A stretch of DNA of 64,000 nt from Methyloversatilis thermotolerans. GTDB taxonomy: Bacteria; Pseudomonadota; Gammaproteobacteria; Burkholderiales; Rhodocyclaceae. The notes below the pieces were generated by a model. That model made no database searches, was not told the origin of the DNA, and saw nothing but the letters and a program-made list of their open reading frames with translations. The translations under genes were made by a program, and so were the position numbers. The stretch lies in NCBI RefSeq assembly GCF_000372885.1, contig NZ_KB889967.1, forward strand, positions 1,608,655 to 1,672,654. The letters are read 5' to 3'. This document shows positions 26,677-34,777 of this stretch, in pieces (the stretch's first letter is position 1; each line of letters starts with the position of its first letter).

Positions 26677-27864
26677 TCAGACGGCCTGCATCAGCGCCTG
26701 CATCATTTCGGTCTGCGTCGAAATGACCTTGCTGTTGGCCTGGTAATTGCGCTGCGCGGTCATCAGGCTCACCAGTTCGGACGTCATGTCGACATTCGAT
26801 TGTTCGAGCGCGCCACCGGTGAGGCTGCCCGCCATGCCCTCGCCCGGCGTGAAGAACAGCGGCTCGCCGGATGCCGGCGAACTGGTCCAGCTCGTGTCGC
26901 TCTCCGCGATGAGCGAACCTTCGTCGGGGAACACGGCCAGCGCGATCTTGCCCACCGGCTCCTTGCGGTTGTTGCTGTACTGGGCGATGACCGAGCCGTC
27001 TTCCGCAATCTGCACGCCTATCATGGTGCCGGACGCGAAGCCGTCGGCGCTGTTGATGCGCACCGTGGCATCGCCGCCGAACTGTGTGGTGCCGGTGTAG
27101 TCGATGGCCACGGTCAGCGCATTGGCACCGGCCGGCGTACCGAGTGCGATCGACACCGGGGCAGCCGGCGTCACCAGCGCGCCACTGGTGTTGAAGTCAA
27201 GCGCGGTCGTGGTGCCCAGGTCCACGCCATCGAAGGTGTAGTGTGCGGTGACCTGGTTGGTGCCGCTCTTGACGAAGTACTGGCCGAGGCTGTGCTTGCC
27301 ACCCAGCGAGTCGTACACCACCATCACCTGCGAACTGTTGAAGGTGAGCGGATTGGTCGGGTCGAAGGGCGCGGCGGTCGGCGTCGTCCAGTCCGCCGAC
27401 ATGTTGCCGACGTACTGTGCGGTATCGCTGGCTTCCGCCGGAATCTGACCGGCCGGCACCTTGAGATCACCCATCGCGCCCAGCGTCGTGCTGCCCGGCA
27501 GCATTTCATAGCCCTGCAGCTTGCGGCCGAAAGTATCGACGATGAAGCCGTCCTTGTCGGTCGAAAAGATTCCGACCCGGCTGTACATCGATGCGCCCGA
27601 CGAGTCGTGCGTCACGAAGAAGCCCCGCCCCTGGATCGCGGCGTCCAGACCGCGGCCCGTGGTCGACACGCTGCCGCCAATGTCTATGCTCTGCGTCAGC
27701 GACGCGACCTCGACGCCGGTAGGCTGGGTACCCGCGTACATCGCGGCGAAGTTGGCGCGGCTCGATTTGTAGCCATAGGTGCCGGTGTTCGCGATGTTGT
27801 TGGATATGGTTTCAAGCTGGGTGTTGATTGCGTTGATGCCGGACAGCGCAATTTCGTAACTCAT
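26677..27864 (-). CDS. flgE: Flagellar hook protein FlgE
   Basis: 395-aa hook subunit. The N-terminal ALSGINAINTQLETISNNIA is followed by TGTYGYKSSRANFAAMYAG, the hook-protein motif. The central part carries SAVLDVDGKGFF-type blocks such as LDAAIQGRGFFVTHDSSG. It ends ELVSLMTAQRNYQANSKVIS plus the axial helix. It is co-transcribed with flgD (16 bases upstream) and flgF. Confidence 0.96.
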   Translation of the reverse strand: MSYEIALSGINAINTQLETISNNIANTGTYGYKSSRANFAAMYAGTQPTGVEVASLTQSIDIGGSVSTTGRGLDAAIQGRGFFVTHDSSGASMYSRVGIFSTDKDGFIVDTFGRKLQGYEMLPGSTTLGAMGDLKVPAGQIPAEASDTAQYVGNMSADWTTPTAAPFDPTNPLTFNSSQVMVVYDSLGGKHSLGQYFVKSGTNQVTAHYTFDGVDLGTTTALDFNTSGALVTPAAPVSIALGTPAGANALTVAIDYTGTTQFGGDATVRINSADGFASGTMIGVQIAEDGSVIAQYSNNRKEPVGKIALAVFPDEGSLIAESDTSWTSSPASGEPLFFTPGEGMAGSLTGGALEQSNVDMTSELVSLMTAQRNYQANSKVISTQTEMMQALMQAV

Positions 27865-27880
27865 GGAACAGTCCCTCTCC

Positions 27881-28540
27881 TCAGTTCACGGAAGTGGCCG
27901 TACGGCCATTGAAACGGGTGACATAGCCGGGCAGCACCTCACCCAGTCCTTCGATATTGAGCACCACCGCGCTGCCGGAGGCGCGCACGCTGAGCAGCCG
28001 GCCGGCGAATTCGATGTCCGGCGTCTCGCCGCTGCTGGTGCTCACGCTGACCGAGTAACGACCTGCAGGCAGACCGAGCGCTTGCGGATCGATTTCGAAC
28101 GGCACATCGCCCGCCGCCAGCGTGCCGAGTGCGATGGTGTGCTGCACGCCATCGCTGCCGGTGAGCAGCAGCGACGTTTCGCTGCTCGACGATTCCAGCG
28201 TGAACGAACCGCTCACCGCATCGCCATCCAGCAGCACGCTGTCCGACACCGCCATCACTTCGGACCCCACCTGGGCGCCCATGGCCAGCATCTGCAGGCT
28301 GGACAGCGCCGAGGTATTGGCGCTGGTGAGATCGGCGATGGACTGCAGCGACTCGACCTGGGTGAGCTGCGTGAGCTGGTTCACGAACTGACTGGCATCG
28401 GTCGGTTCGAGCGGATTCTGGTTGCGTATCTGTGCCACCAGCAGCGTGGTGAACAGATCGGATATCTCGCCGTTGCTGCTGACGGTGCCCGACGATTCGG
28501 CGACGTTCTGGCTGGACGAACCAACCTGCGTGGTTTCCAT
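27881..28540 (-). CDS. flgD: Flagellar hook-capping protein FlgD
   Basis: 219-aa scaffold that caps the growing hook. The N-terminal LFTTLLVAQIRNQNPLEPTD with ASQFVNQLTQLTQVESLQSI is the FlgD signature. The C-terminal half is the beta-rich FlgD Ig-like/Tudor region (DVPFEIDPQALGLPAGRYSV). It starts three bases after the flgC stop. Confidence 0.96.
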   Translation of the reverse strand: METTQVGSSSQNVAESSGTVSSNGEISDLFTTLLVAQIRNQNPLEPTDASQFVNQLTQLTQVESLQSIADLTSANTSALSSLQMLAMGAQVGSEVMAVSDSVLLDGDAVSGSFTLESSSSETSLLLTGSDGVQHTIALGTLAAGDVPFEIDPQALGLPAGRYSVSVSTSSGETPDIEFAGRLLSVRASGSAVVLNIEGLGEVLPGYVTRFNGRTATSVN

Positions 28541-28543
28541 CGA

Positions 28544-28969
28544 TCAGCCCTCCCCGAGCTTGAGCAGTGCCTGCTGCATGGATTTCACGCGGCCCAGCAC
28601 CTCGACATTGGTTTCGAATGCGCGCGAGGCGGACATCATGTCCGTCATCTCGGCGACCGAATTGACATTGGGGTAATAGACGCGGCCGTTCTCGTCGGCC
28701 AGCGGATTGTCCGGCTCATAGACCGAACGAAGCGGCTCGGTACTCTCGACGACATCGAGCACCTGCACACGGCCGGCCACCGCGGGTGCGCCGCCGATGT
28801 CCTCGCCCCCCACCAGAGTGGCGAACACCGGCTTGCGCGCACGGTATGCGGCCGCCTCCGAGCCGGCCGCCGACTCGGCGTTGGCGAGATTGCTGGAAAT
28901 GGTGTTCAGCCGCACCGTCTGCGCGGCCATCGCCGAACCGGCGATCTGCGTGATGTCCCGGAATGACAT
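28544..28969 (-). CDS. flgC: Flagellar basal-body rod protein FlgC
   Basis: 141-aa proximal rod protein. The N-terminus has MAAQTVRLNTISSNLANAES, the rod motif. The middle reads YEPDNPLADENGRVYYPNVN and the C-terminal MTDMMSASRAFETNVEVLGR is typical of FlgC. It is two bases downstream of flgB. Confidence 0.97.
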   Translation of the reverse strand: MSFRDITQIAGSAMAAQTVRLNTISSNLANAESAAGSEAAAYRARKPVFATLVGGEDIGGAPAVAGRVQVLDVVESTEPLRSVYEPDNPLADENGRVYYPNVNSVAEMTDMMSASRAFETNVEVLGRVKSMQQALLKLGEG

Positions 28970-28971
28970 GG

Positions 28972-29337
28972 TTATTGTCCCGTGATGGCCTTTGCCAGGC
29001 CCTTCAGTTTCATGTTGACGAAGGTGAGGCTGACCTGGAAGTCGGAAGTGTTCTGCGAGAAGGCGGCCTGCTCGACGCCGAGCTCGACCGTGTTGCCGTC
29101 CTGCGTCGGGTGGTAGGGCACGCGATACAGCACCCCCGGCTCATCGCTTTCGAGCGACAGCCCGCCCTGGTCGTCATTCATGGCCTGACGCAGGGTGGAC
29201 GAGAAATCGAGATCGCGTGCCTGATATCCGGGCGTGCTCTGGTTGGCGATGTTCTCGGCGATGACGCGCGTGCGTTCCGCCCTGGCCTGCAGTGCCTGCC
29301 CGTGCACGCCCAGGGCTTTTCCGAAGTCGATACCCAT
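28972..29337 (-). CDS. flgB: Flagellar basal-body rod protein FlgB
   Basis: 121-aa proximal rod protein and first gene of the minus-strand flg operon. It contains HGQALQARAERTRVIAENIA followed by NQSTPGYQARDLDF, and ends with a FVNMKLKGLAKAITGQ helix. The 177 bases between flgB and the divergent flgA must hold both promoters. Confidence 0.96.
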   Translation of the reverse strand: MGIDFGKALGVHGQALQARAERTRVIAENIANQSTPGYQARDLDFSSTLRQAMNDDQGGLSLESDEPGVLYRVPYHPTQDGNTVELGVEQAAFSQNTSDFQVSLTFVNMKLKGLAKAITGQ

Positions 29338-29514
29338 GCGGTCTCCTAAGTGTATGCGTACGGTTCAATGCCACTAACGACTCTGCACAGGCGGACTTAA
29401 GCCCCTCTTTTCGGGTTTTTAACCCGCGCCCCGAACTGTTAAGGTCCAACCGTGAAATGCCTGACGAACGCGCTTCGTTTTCTTTCAGGCGGGTGACGAA
29501 ACGGATTCAGAACC
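29338..29514. promoter_or_regulatory. Divergent flgB / flgA promoter region
   Basis: 177 bases between divergent genes. They contain the inverted repeat CGGGTTTTTAACCCG at about 29413-29427 and a 13-base sequence AAGGTCCAACCGT at 29441-29453. The latter recurs, in the same orientation relative to the gene, just upstream of fliD (37963-37975). I cannot match a clean sigma-28 or sigma-54 consensus. Confidence 0.45.
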
Positions 29515-30228
29515 ATGACAAACAACACCGGCCGACGCGCCCTGCTCCTGCTTTGCGCGCTGTCCGCCCCGGCGGCGGGCGCCGACCCTGCGGCCGATCT
29601 GGCGCGCGCGGTCGAAGAGGCGGCACGCCAGGTGCTGGAACAGCAGGTGGACAGGATGGGACTGGTCGCGCCCAGCATCACCGCCAGCATGCAGCCGCTG
29701 CTGCGTCCGCCTCCGGCGTGCAAGAGCCGCCTCTCTGTCGAGACGGTGGACGTGCGCAATGCGCAGCGCATGCGCTTCACGGTGCGCTGCCCGGGCGACG
29801 ACTGGTCGCAGAAGGTGACGGTGCGCGGTCGCATCGCGGCCGATGTGGTGGTCGCGAGCAGTGACATCCAGGCCGGACGGCCGATACAGGAAGGTGATGT
29901 CTCTCTCGATCAGCGCGATGTGACACAGGTGCCCGATGCATTCGGCGACACCGCCGAGGTGCTGGGCATGACGGGGCGGCGCGCCCTGCATCCGGGCGAC
30001 ATCCTGCGCAAGAAACTGCTGTCTGCCGCCATCGCGGTCAAGCGCGGCGACGAAGTGCTCATCGTTGCGCGCAATGGCGGCATCGAGGTACAGATGACCG
30101 GGGAGGCACTGGATACCGGGGCCACCGGCGACACGGTGCGCGTGCGCAACCTTTCTTCCGGCGTTGTCGTGCGCGCACGCGTGACCGGTCCGGGAGAGGT
30201 CGAGCCGGTATCGCGCGCGCGGGATTGA
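29515..30228 (+). CDS. flgA: Flagellar P-ring assembly chaperone FlgA
   Basis: 237-aa periplasmic chaperone for FlgI. It has a signal peptide (RRALLLLCALSAPAAGADPA). The C-terminal two thirds contain the SAF-like domain: GRIAADVVVASSDIQAGRPI, LGMTGRRALHPGDILRKKLL, then GATGDTVRVRNLSSGVVVRA. It is transcribed divergently from flgB and its end abuts the convergent glucosaminidase gene. An upstream frame start would need a worse ribosome site. Confidence 0.95.
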   Translation: MTNNTGRRALLLLCALSAPAAGADPAADLARAVEEAARQVLEQQVDRMGLVAPSITASMQPLLRPPPACKSRLSVETVDVRNAQRMRFTVRCPGDDWSQKVTVRGRIAADVVVASSDIQAGRPIQEGDVSLDQRDVTQVPDAFGDTAEVLGMTGRRALHPGDILRKKLLSAAIAVKRGDEVLIVARNGGIEVQMTGEALDTGATGDTVRVRNLSSGVVVRARVTGPGEVEPVSRARD

Positions 30229-30957
30229 TCAGCGCCTGGCCATCGTCATGAGTTGCTGCGCCACGCGCGCGAGCTTGTCGGCATAGGCCGGATCGGTCGC
30301 ATAGCCACCGCGCGCCAGGCCCTGGGCGAAGGCATGGGCATCCCCGCCCGCATTCAATGCCGACGCATAGCGCGGGTTCTCGCTCAGCAGCCGCGCGTAA
30401 TCGCCGAAGGCGCTGCGCGCATCGGGGTAGCTGCGGAAGGTGTCCTGCATGCCGACATCCTCGCCATCGACATGTTCGGTCGTCATGGCGGTCACCCGTT
30501 CTCCCTGCCAGTTCGCACCTGCCTTGATGCCGAAAAGGTTGAACGTGGAGCGCCCGTCGGACGAGCGCACCGGGCTGCGACCCCAGCCCGATTCCAGCGC
30601 AGCGTGCGCCATCACGAGTTCGGGCGCGACCCCGAGACGACTGGCGGCCTCGTTGGCGAGAGGCCGGATGCGGTCGATGAAGGCACGACGGTCTGCGTCG
30701 TCGACACCGTTGTCAGCGGCCGTCAGGCTCCCCTGCACGCGGGCGCGCAGCAGACCGGCTTCCGGCGTCAGGGCCTGGGCGGCCGTCGCGCTGCCCTGCC
30801 CGCCCGCCTGACTGCCCTGGCGGATGAACTGTCCGACCTCTGCGGCCACTTCGCTGTACAGCGACGAAAAACCGCCCTGCTGCCCGATTGCCGCAGTCGG
30901 CCGTGTGGCTTCGACGTTGGACGACAGCGGAGAAGTCGCCGACTCAGGCCGGAGCAT
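30229..30957 (-). CDS. FlgJ-type peptidoglycan hydrolase (glucosaminidase domain) as separate gene
   Basis: 242-aa protein matching the C-terminal, murein-cutting half of FlgJ. From about residue 90 it has the glucosaminidase fold: LGVAPELVMAHAALESGWGR with the catalytic Glu, FNLFGIKAGANWQGERV, TFRSYPDARSAFGDYARLL and GYATDPAYADKLARVAQQL. The first 80 residues are a Gln/Ala-rich export lead without a Sec signal, as expected for type III export. The ATG at 30957 has GAGGAGG six bases upstream and is preferred over the ATG 18 bases earlier. It overlaps flgN. It presumably opens the peptidoglycan for the rod together with the separate rod-binding FlgJ. Confidence 0.85.
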   Translation of the reverse strand: MLRPESATSPLSSNVEATRPTAAIGQQGGFSSLYSEVAAEVGQFIRQGSQAGGQGSATAAQALTPEAGLLRARVQGSLTAADNGVDDADRRAFIDRIRPLANEAASRLGVAPELVMAHAALESGWGRSPVRSSDGRSTFNLFGIKAGANWQGERVTAMTTEHVDGEDVGMQDTFRSYPDARSAFGDYARLLSENPRYASALNAGGDAHAFAQGLARGGYATDPAYADKLARVAQQLMTMARR

Positions 30958-31363
30958 ACGTGTCCTCCTCGCCATGCATCACGCGATGCATGATTTCGAA
31001 CTGACTGGTGATGAGCAGGCAGTTGCGCACATTGAGCTGCTTGCATTCGCCCACCTTGCGTTCAAGCTCCCGCCACATTGCGCGACAGCGATCCGCCATC
31101 GGCGCCGGCATGCGCGCGAACAGTTCGTTCATGCGCCCGTGCGGACCGCACAGCACATCCACCACGCGCGCGCGCACGCGGCGACGCTCTTCGAGCCGGG
31201 CCACCATATCGGTCACCTGGCCGGCCAGTTCGGCAAGCCGCTCCGAGTCGTGCTTGAGCGCAGCCGCGAACTGCCGTTGCAGCGCCTCGCGCAGCGCATC
31301 GTAGTCGCCCAGGTCGGCGTGCATGTCCCGCATCACGCGCGCCATCGCTTCGGCAGTCTTCAT
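30944..31363 (-). CDS. flgN: FlgN-like export chaperone for hook-associated proteins
   Basis: 139-aa, almost wholly helical protein. Heptad-like stretches such as RLAELAGQVTDMVARLEERR and RCRAMWRELERKVGECKQLN fit FlgN, which escorts FlgK/FlgL. Sequence identity within FlgN is low, so the call leans on size, helicity and the four-base overlap with flgM, its usual partner. Confidence 0.78.
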   Translation of the reverse strand: MKTAEAMARVMRDMHADLGDYDALREALQRQFAAALKHDSERLAELAGQVTDMVARLEERRRVRARVVDVLCGPHGRMNELFARMPAPMADRCRAMWRELERKVGECKQLNVRNCLLITSQFEIMHRVMHGEEDTYAPA

Positions 31364-31635
31364 CCCTGCTTGCCGTGGAAACGCTCGATCAGGCCGGCGA
31401 GCTTGTCCGGATCGAACGGCACCTCGCCGCGCGCCAGTGCCTCGCGCAGTGCGTCCACACGCGCCTGATCGATCTCGGGCATTCCGGCAAGCGCCGCCAT
31501 GGCCGGCTGCAGTACCGCCGACTGCAGCGCGGGCGCCGGGGCAGTCGTCGACCCCGTCGCCGGCCCGGCCGCAGGCGCGTCGGTCGCGGGTGTCACGTTG
31601 CCGATGCCGGCCACACCCTGTCCATTGATTCTCAT
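31360..31635 (-). CDS. flgM: Anti-sigma-28 factor FlgM
   Basis: 91-aa regulator that binds FliA until the hook is complete, then is exported. The N-terminal half is a flexible Ala/Pro/Thr-rich tail. The C-terminal VDALREALARGEVPFDPDKL and AGLIERFH form the sigma-binding helices. The ATG at 31635 (MRINGQG) has AGAGGA seven bases upstream. It sits behind motB in the same direction and overlaps flgN by four bases. Confidence 0.88.
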   Translation of the reverse strand: MRINGQGVAGIGNVTPATDAPAAGPATGSTTAPAPALQSAVLQPAMAALAGMPEIDQARVDALREALARGEVPFDPDKLAGLIERFHGKQG

Positions 31636-31690
31636 CGCATGTCCTCTCAATCGCGTACGCATGATTCGACCATCATTGCATCCCGTATCT

Positions 31691-32668
31691 TCACCGCGCC
31701 GATGGTGACGCAACCTGATTTCGCAACTGTTCCAGCGCGGCGCGATCAGGCATCGTGGCAAAGGCCCCCTCGGCCAGCGGCAGCCGCTCGGTCGGCCGGC
31801 CGTACATCGCCGACACCAGCTCGGCCTGCTTGCGCGTCAGTATCAGCAACTCTATACGACGATTCACGCCGGCGGTCGGTTCTTCCGCATTGACCGGCGA
31901 GCGATCCGCCATGCCCACCACCTGCAGCACGCTGCTCGCCGGCATGCCGCCCGCCATGAGCTGGGAGCGCGCGCTCAGCGCGCGATTGCTCGACAGCGTC
32001 CAGTTCGAGAAAGCCATGTCGTCGCGCATCGCGTACTGCACCGAATCGGTGTGACCGACGATGAGCATCTGGTTTTCCATCTGTGCGAACAGCGGTCCGA
32101 GCGAACGCAGCAGCTTGCGCAAGCGTTCGCTGGCATACCAGCTCCCGCGCTCGAACATGCCCTGCTGATCGGTGTCGTGCAGCATGACGCGCAAGCCGTA
32201 GGGCGTGACCACGGCGAGCACATTGCCTTCCAGACCCGCATCGGCGCTGAGCTTGCGCATCACGCGCGCCAGCGCCTCCATGTCGGACGGCGATTCGTAA
32301 TTGACGCGCGACACCTTCTGTCCCGGCGACGCCTCGCTGTCGGCGCGCGCGAAATCATGGCCCGGCGCGGACGATCCTTCGCGCGGCGGCATCGGTTCGC
32401 GGTCGATCAGGCTGCCGCGCGGGCCGCCCAGCGATTGCGCCATCAGGCCGGCACCTTCGTCTATGCGACTGTTGTCGGCCTGGCGCACCACCTGCTTGAG
32501 CGCTTCCTGTTCGCGCGAGGCGAGCAGCCAGAGCACCAGGAACAGGCAAAGCAGCGCGAGGCAGAAGTCGGCGAACGCCACCTTCCACGAGCCGCCGTGC
32601 GCGTCGTCATGTCCCTTGCCGGAAACACGCTTGACGACGGTTTCGCCGTGTCCGCCTTCCTTGGCCAC
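31691..32668 (-). CDS. motB: Flagellar stator protein MotB (LafU-like)
   Basis: 325-aa stator subunit anchored to peptidoglycan. One N-terminal membrane helix KVAFADFCLALLCLFLVLWL carries the proton-conducting Asp. The OmpA-like C-terminal domain includes QMLIVGHTDSVQYA, ALSARSQLMAGGMPASSV and GVNRRIELLIL. No ATG fits; a GTG at 32668, one base after the motA stop, gives VAKEGGHG and is taken as the start. It is coupled to motA, so the locus carries its own stator. Confidence 0.92.
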   Translation of the reverse strand: MAKEGGHGETVVKRVSGKGHDDAHGGSWKVAFADFCLALLCLFLVLWLLASREQEALKQVVRQADNSRIDEGAGLMAQSLGGPRGSLIDREPMPPREGSSAPGHDFARADSEASPGQKVSRVNYESPSDMEALARVMRKLSADAGLEGNVLAVVTPYGLRVMLHDTDQQGMFERGSWYASERLRKLLRSLGPLFAQMENQMLIVGHTDSVQYAMRDDMAFSNWTLSSNRALSARSQLMAGGMPASSVLQVVGMADRSPVNAEEPTAGVNRRIELLILTRKQAELVSAMYGRPTERLPLAEGAFATMPDRAALEQLRNQVASPSAR

Positions 32669-32669
32669 A

Positions 32670-33572
32670 TCAGTCCCCTGCGCGACGACGCGGTGTCGCG
32701 CCCGGGTCGCCCGCGTTCTGCATTGCGTTGATCCAGCCTTCCAGGCGGGCAAAGCTGGGCTTGATATTGAGCTGGACCAGGCGGCGGCCCGCGTCGATCG
32801 CCAGCAGCGGCGGCTTGCCCGACACGTGCGTCACCAGCACCACCTTTACCGATTCGAAGGCCTGCAGTTCCTCGCCCACGAGCTGCTTCATCATGTTGCT
32901 GATCGGATCGAGCACGCCATAACAGAAGAAAATGCCGATGAAGGTGCCCACCATGGCCGAACCGACGCGCACCGCGATCTCGCCGGTACCGGCGCCCTCC
33001 GCCACCACGTTCATGGTCATCACCACGCCGAGCACCGCCGCCAGGATGCCGAAGCCCGGCATCGCCTCGCCGATCTTGGCGAGCGAGCGGGCGGGCTGCG
33101 ACATTTCCTCGTGGATGGCCTCGATCTCCTGGTCGAGCACGCCTTCCAGCTCATGCGAATTGATCTTGCCCATCGCCATCAGCCGGAAGTTGTCCACGAT
33201 GAAGTGCAGCAGCTTGGGTTCTTCCAGGATGAGCGGATAGCGCCTGAACATTTCGCTCTCGTGCGGCGCCTCGACGTGGGCATCGAGCGCCTTCAGGCCG
33301 CCAGCGGCGGTCTGCAGCAGTTCGTACATGAGCAGCAGCAACTGGCGCTGGAACTCCTCGCCCGGCTTCTTGCGCAGCATCACCTTCTTCAGTTGCAGGC
33401 CCATTTCCTTCAGCACATGGCCCGGGTTGCCGAGCACGATGGCGCCGGCTGCCGCACCGCAGATGATGATCAGTTCGATCGGTTCCCAGATGACCTCGAG
33501 CTTGCCGCCGTGCAGCATGAAACCGCCGAACACGCAGATCAGGATGATGGCAATGCCTACGATGGACTGCAT
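32670..33572 (-). CDS. motA: Flagellar stator protein MotA (LafT-like)
   Basis: 300-aa membrane protein with four helices, the MotB partner. It starts QSIVGIAIILICVFGGFMLH and has the GGA-type turn IIICGAAAGAIVLGNPGHVL. Conserved cytoplasmic charge positions lie near RRYPLILEEPKL, and the late helices include GFGILAAVLGVVMTMNVVAE and MVGTFIGIFFCYGVLDPISN. It follows fliA by 29 bases and precedes motB. Confidence 0.96.
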   Translation of the reverse strand: MQSIVGIAIILICVFGGFMLHGGKLEVIWEPIELIIICGAAAGAIVLGNPGHVLKEMGLQLKKVMLRKKPGEEFQRQLLLLMYELLQTAAGGLKALDAHVEAPHESEMFRRYPLILEEPKLLHFIVDNFRLMAMGKINSHELEGVLDQEIEAIHEEMSQPARSLAKIGEAMPGFGILAAVLGVVMTMNVVAEGAGTGEIAVRVGSAMVGTFIGIFFCYGVLDPISNMMKQLVGEELQAFESVKVVLVTHVSGKPPLLAIDAGRRLVQLNIKPSFARLEGWINAMQNAGDPGATPRRRAGD

Positions 33573-33601
33573 GCTGCTTCCCCTTGGTTGGGCCCTGCGC
33601 G

Positions 33602-34315
33602 TCAGCGCAGGAATTCCTTCATCTTGCGAAGAGCCGCCTTGTTGATCTGACAGATGCGTGCTTCGGTCAGATCGAGCACGGCGGCGATTTCCTTGTAGCT
33701 CAGATCGAATTCGTAATAGAGCTGGATCACGCGCTGTTCGCGCTCATCCAGCCGTGACAGGGCCTGCGCCAGGCTGCGGCGCGCCATCAACTGCTCCTCC
33801 GGCGACTGGCTGCTGCCCGCCATTTCCTGCATCTGGCCGATCAGCTCGTCGAAGCTGGCGATGGTTTCCGCGTTCTCGGCCAGCAGATGCGCCTGGAAGG
33901 CCTCCGCGCTGATGCCCAGTTCCTTGCACGCTTCTGCCTCGCTCGGCTCGCGCCCGAGCCGGCGCGTGAGCGCCCGCACCGCGTCACGCGTGCGATGACT
34001 GTCCTGACGCACGGTGCGCGGCCGCCAGTCCTGGCGCCGCAACTCATCGAGGATGGCGCCACGCACACGCAGCGCCGCGAAGCCGCCAAAGCTCTCGTCG
34101 GGCGTGCCATATCGACGCAGCGCCTCGAGCAGCCCCATCAGGCCGATCTGCTCCATGTCCTCGCGATCCATCGCCCCGGACACCTGCGGCAGCAACTGAC
34201 GGACGGTACGCTTGACCAGCGGCGCATACTCGATCAGCCAGCGCTGCTCGTCGGCCGCGTCACCGGCGACCGCGGCAACACTGCTCACCTCGGCGTAGTC
34301 CGAATGCATGTCCAT
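33602..34315 (-). CDS. fliA: Flagellar sigma-28 factor FliA (LafS-like)
   Basis: 237-aa sigma factor for late flagellar genes. Region 2 reads LVKRTVRQLLPQVSGAMDRE and LMGLLEALRRYGTPDESFGG, then FAALRVRGAILDELRRQDWR. Region 4 is REQRVIQLYYEFDLSYKEIA, LDLTEARICQINKAALRKMK. It is placed between fliL and motA, as in lateral flagellar loci where lafS sits beside lafT/lafU. Its antagonist FlgM is encoded three genes downstream. Confidence 0.95.
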   Translation of the reverse strand: MDMHSDYAEVSSVAAVAGDAADEQRWLIEYAPLVKRTVRQLLPQVSGAMDREDMEQIGLMGLLEALRRYGTPDESFGGFAALRVRGAILDELRRQDWRPRTVRQDSHRTRDAVRALTRRLGREPSEAEACKELGISAEAFQAHLLAENAETIASFDELIGQMQEMAGSSQSPEEQLMARRSLAQALSRLDEREQRVIQLYYEFDLSYKEIAAVLDLTEARICQINKAALRKMKEFLR

Positions 34316-34316
34316 G

Positions 34317-34775
34317 TCACTCGACGATCAGCTTGCCTATCAAAGCTTCGTTGAAGGGCTTCTCGCGACGCTCCTTCTGGTAGCTGTCGATGAAGGCCTT
34401 GTTGACCTCGACCGCCAGTTCGTCGATGGACATGCCGGCGATCTGCGTGGCCGTCATCTGCGAGAGGGCGCGCACCGCGACACTGCGCAGCATGGGCAGG
34501 TGCTCCTTGGTTTCCTTTTCCTTGGCGATCGCCGACGTGAACACCAGATCCATCGACATGTAACGGGTGCCGGTGTCCTCCGGCGAGCGCCGCAGCATGA
34601 CGATCACCTTGTCCAGGCTCACGTATTTCTGCGGCTCGGCAGCCGGCAGTTCGGGTGCCTGGGCCGCGTGCGCATCGATCGCGCCACCCGACTTGTGCAA
34701 GAACCACCATGCGCCGCCGCCGCCGGCAGCGAGCAGCACCACGCCGACGAGGGAGAAAAGAACGGCTTTCTTCAT
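34317..34775 (-). CDS. fliL: Flagellar basal-body-associated protein FliL
   Basis: 152-aa inner-membrane protein that supports stator function. One N-terminal helix (VLFSLVGVVLLAAGGGGAWW) is followed by a periplasmic domain containing KYVSLDKVIVML and SYQKERREKPFNEALIGKLI. It is one base from fliA and two from fliK, so it is expressed with the late genes rather than beside fliM as in many polar systems. Confidence 0.9.
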   Translation of the reverse strand: MKKAVLFSLVGVVLLAAGGGGAWWFLHKSGGAIDAHAAQAPELPAAEPQKYVSLDKVIVMLRRSPEDTGTRYMSMDLVFTSAIAKEKETKEHLPMLRSVAVRALSQMTATQIAGMSIDELAVEVNKAFIDSYQKERREKPFNEALIGKLIVE

Positions 34776-34777
34776 GA

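Noticed and set aside
25930-27912. 660-codon open frame on the plus strand across flgF/flgE
   Set aside because: Shadow of flgF and flgE in a high-GC background, with no recognisable domain.
29338-29514. Sigma-54 promoter for flgB (GTGGCATTGAACCGTACGCA on the minus strand)
   Set aside because: The GG-to-GC spacing is 15 rather than about 12 bases, so it does not fit the -24/-12 rule.
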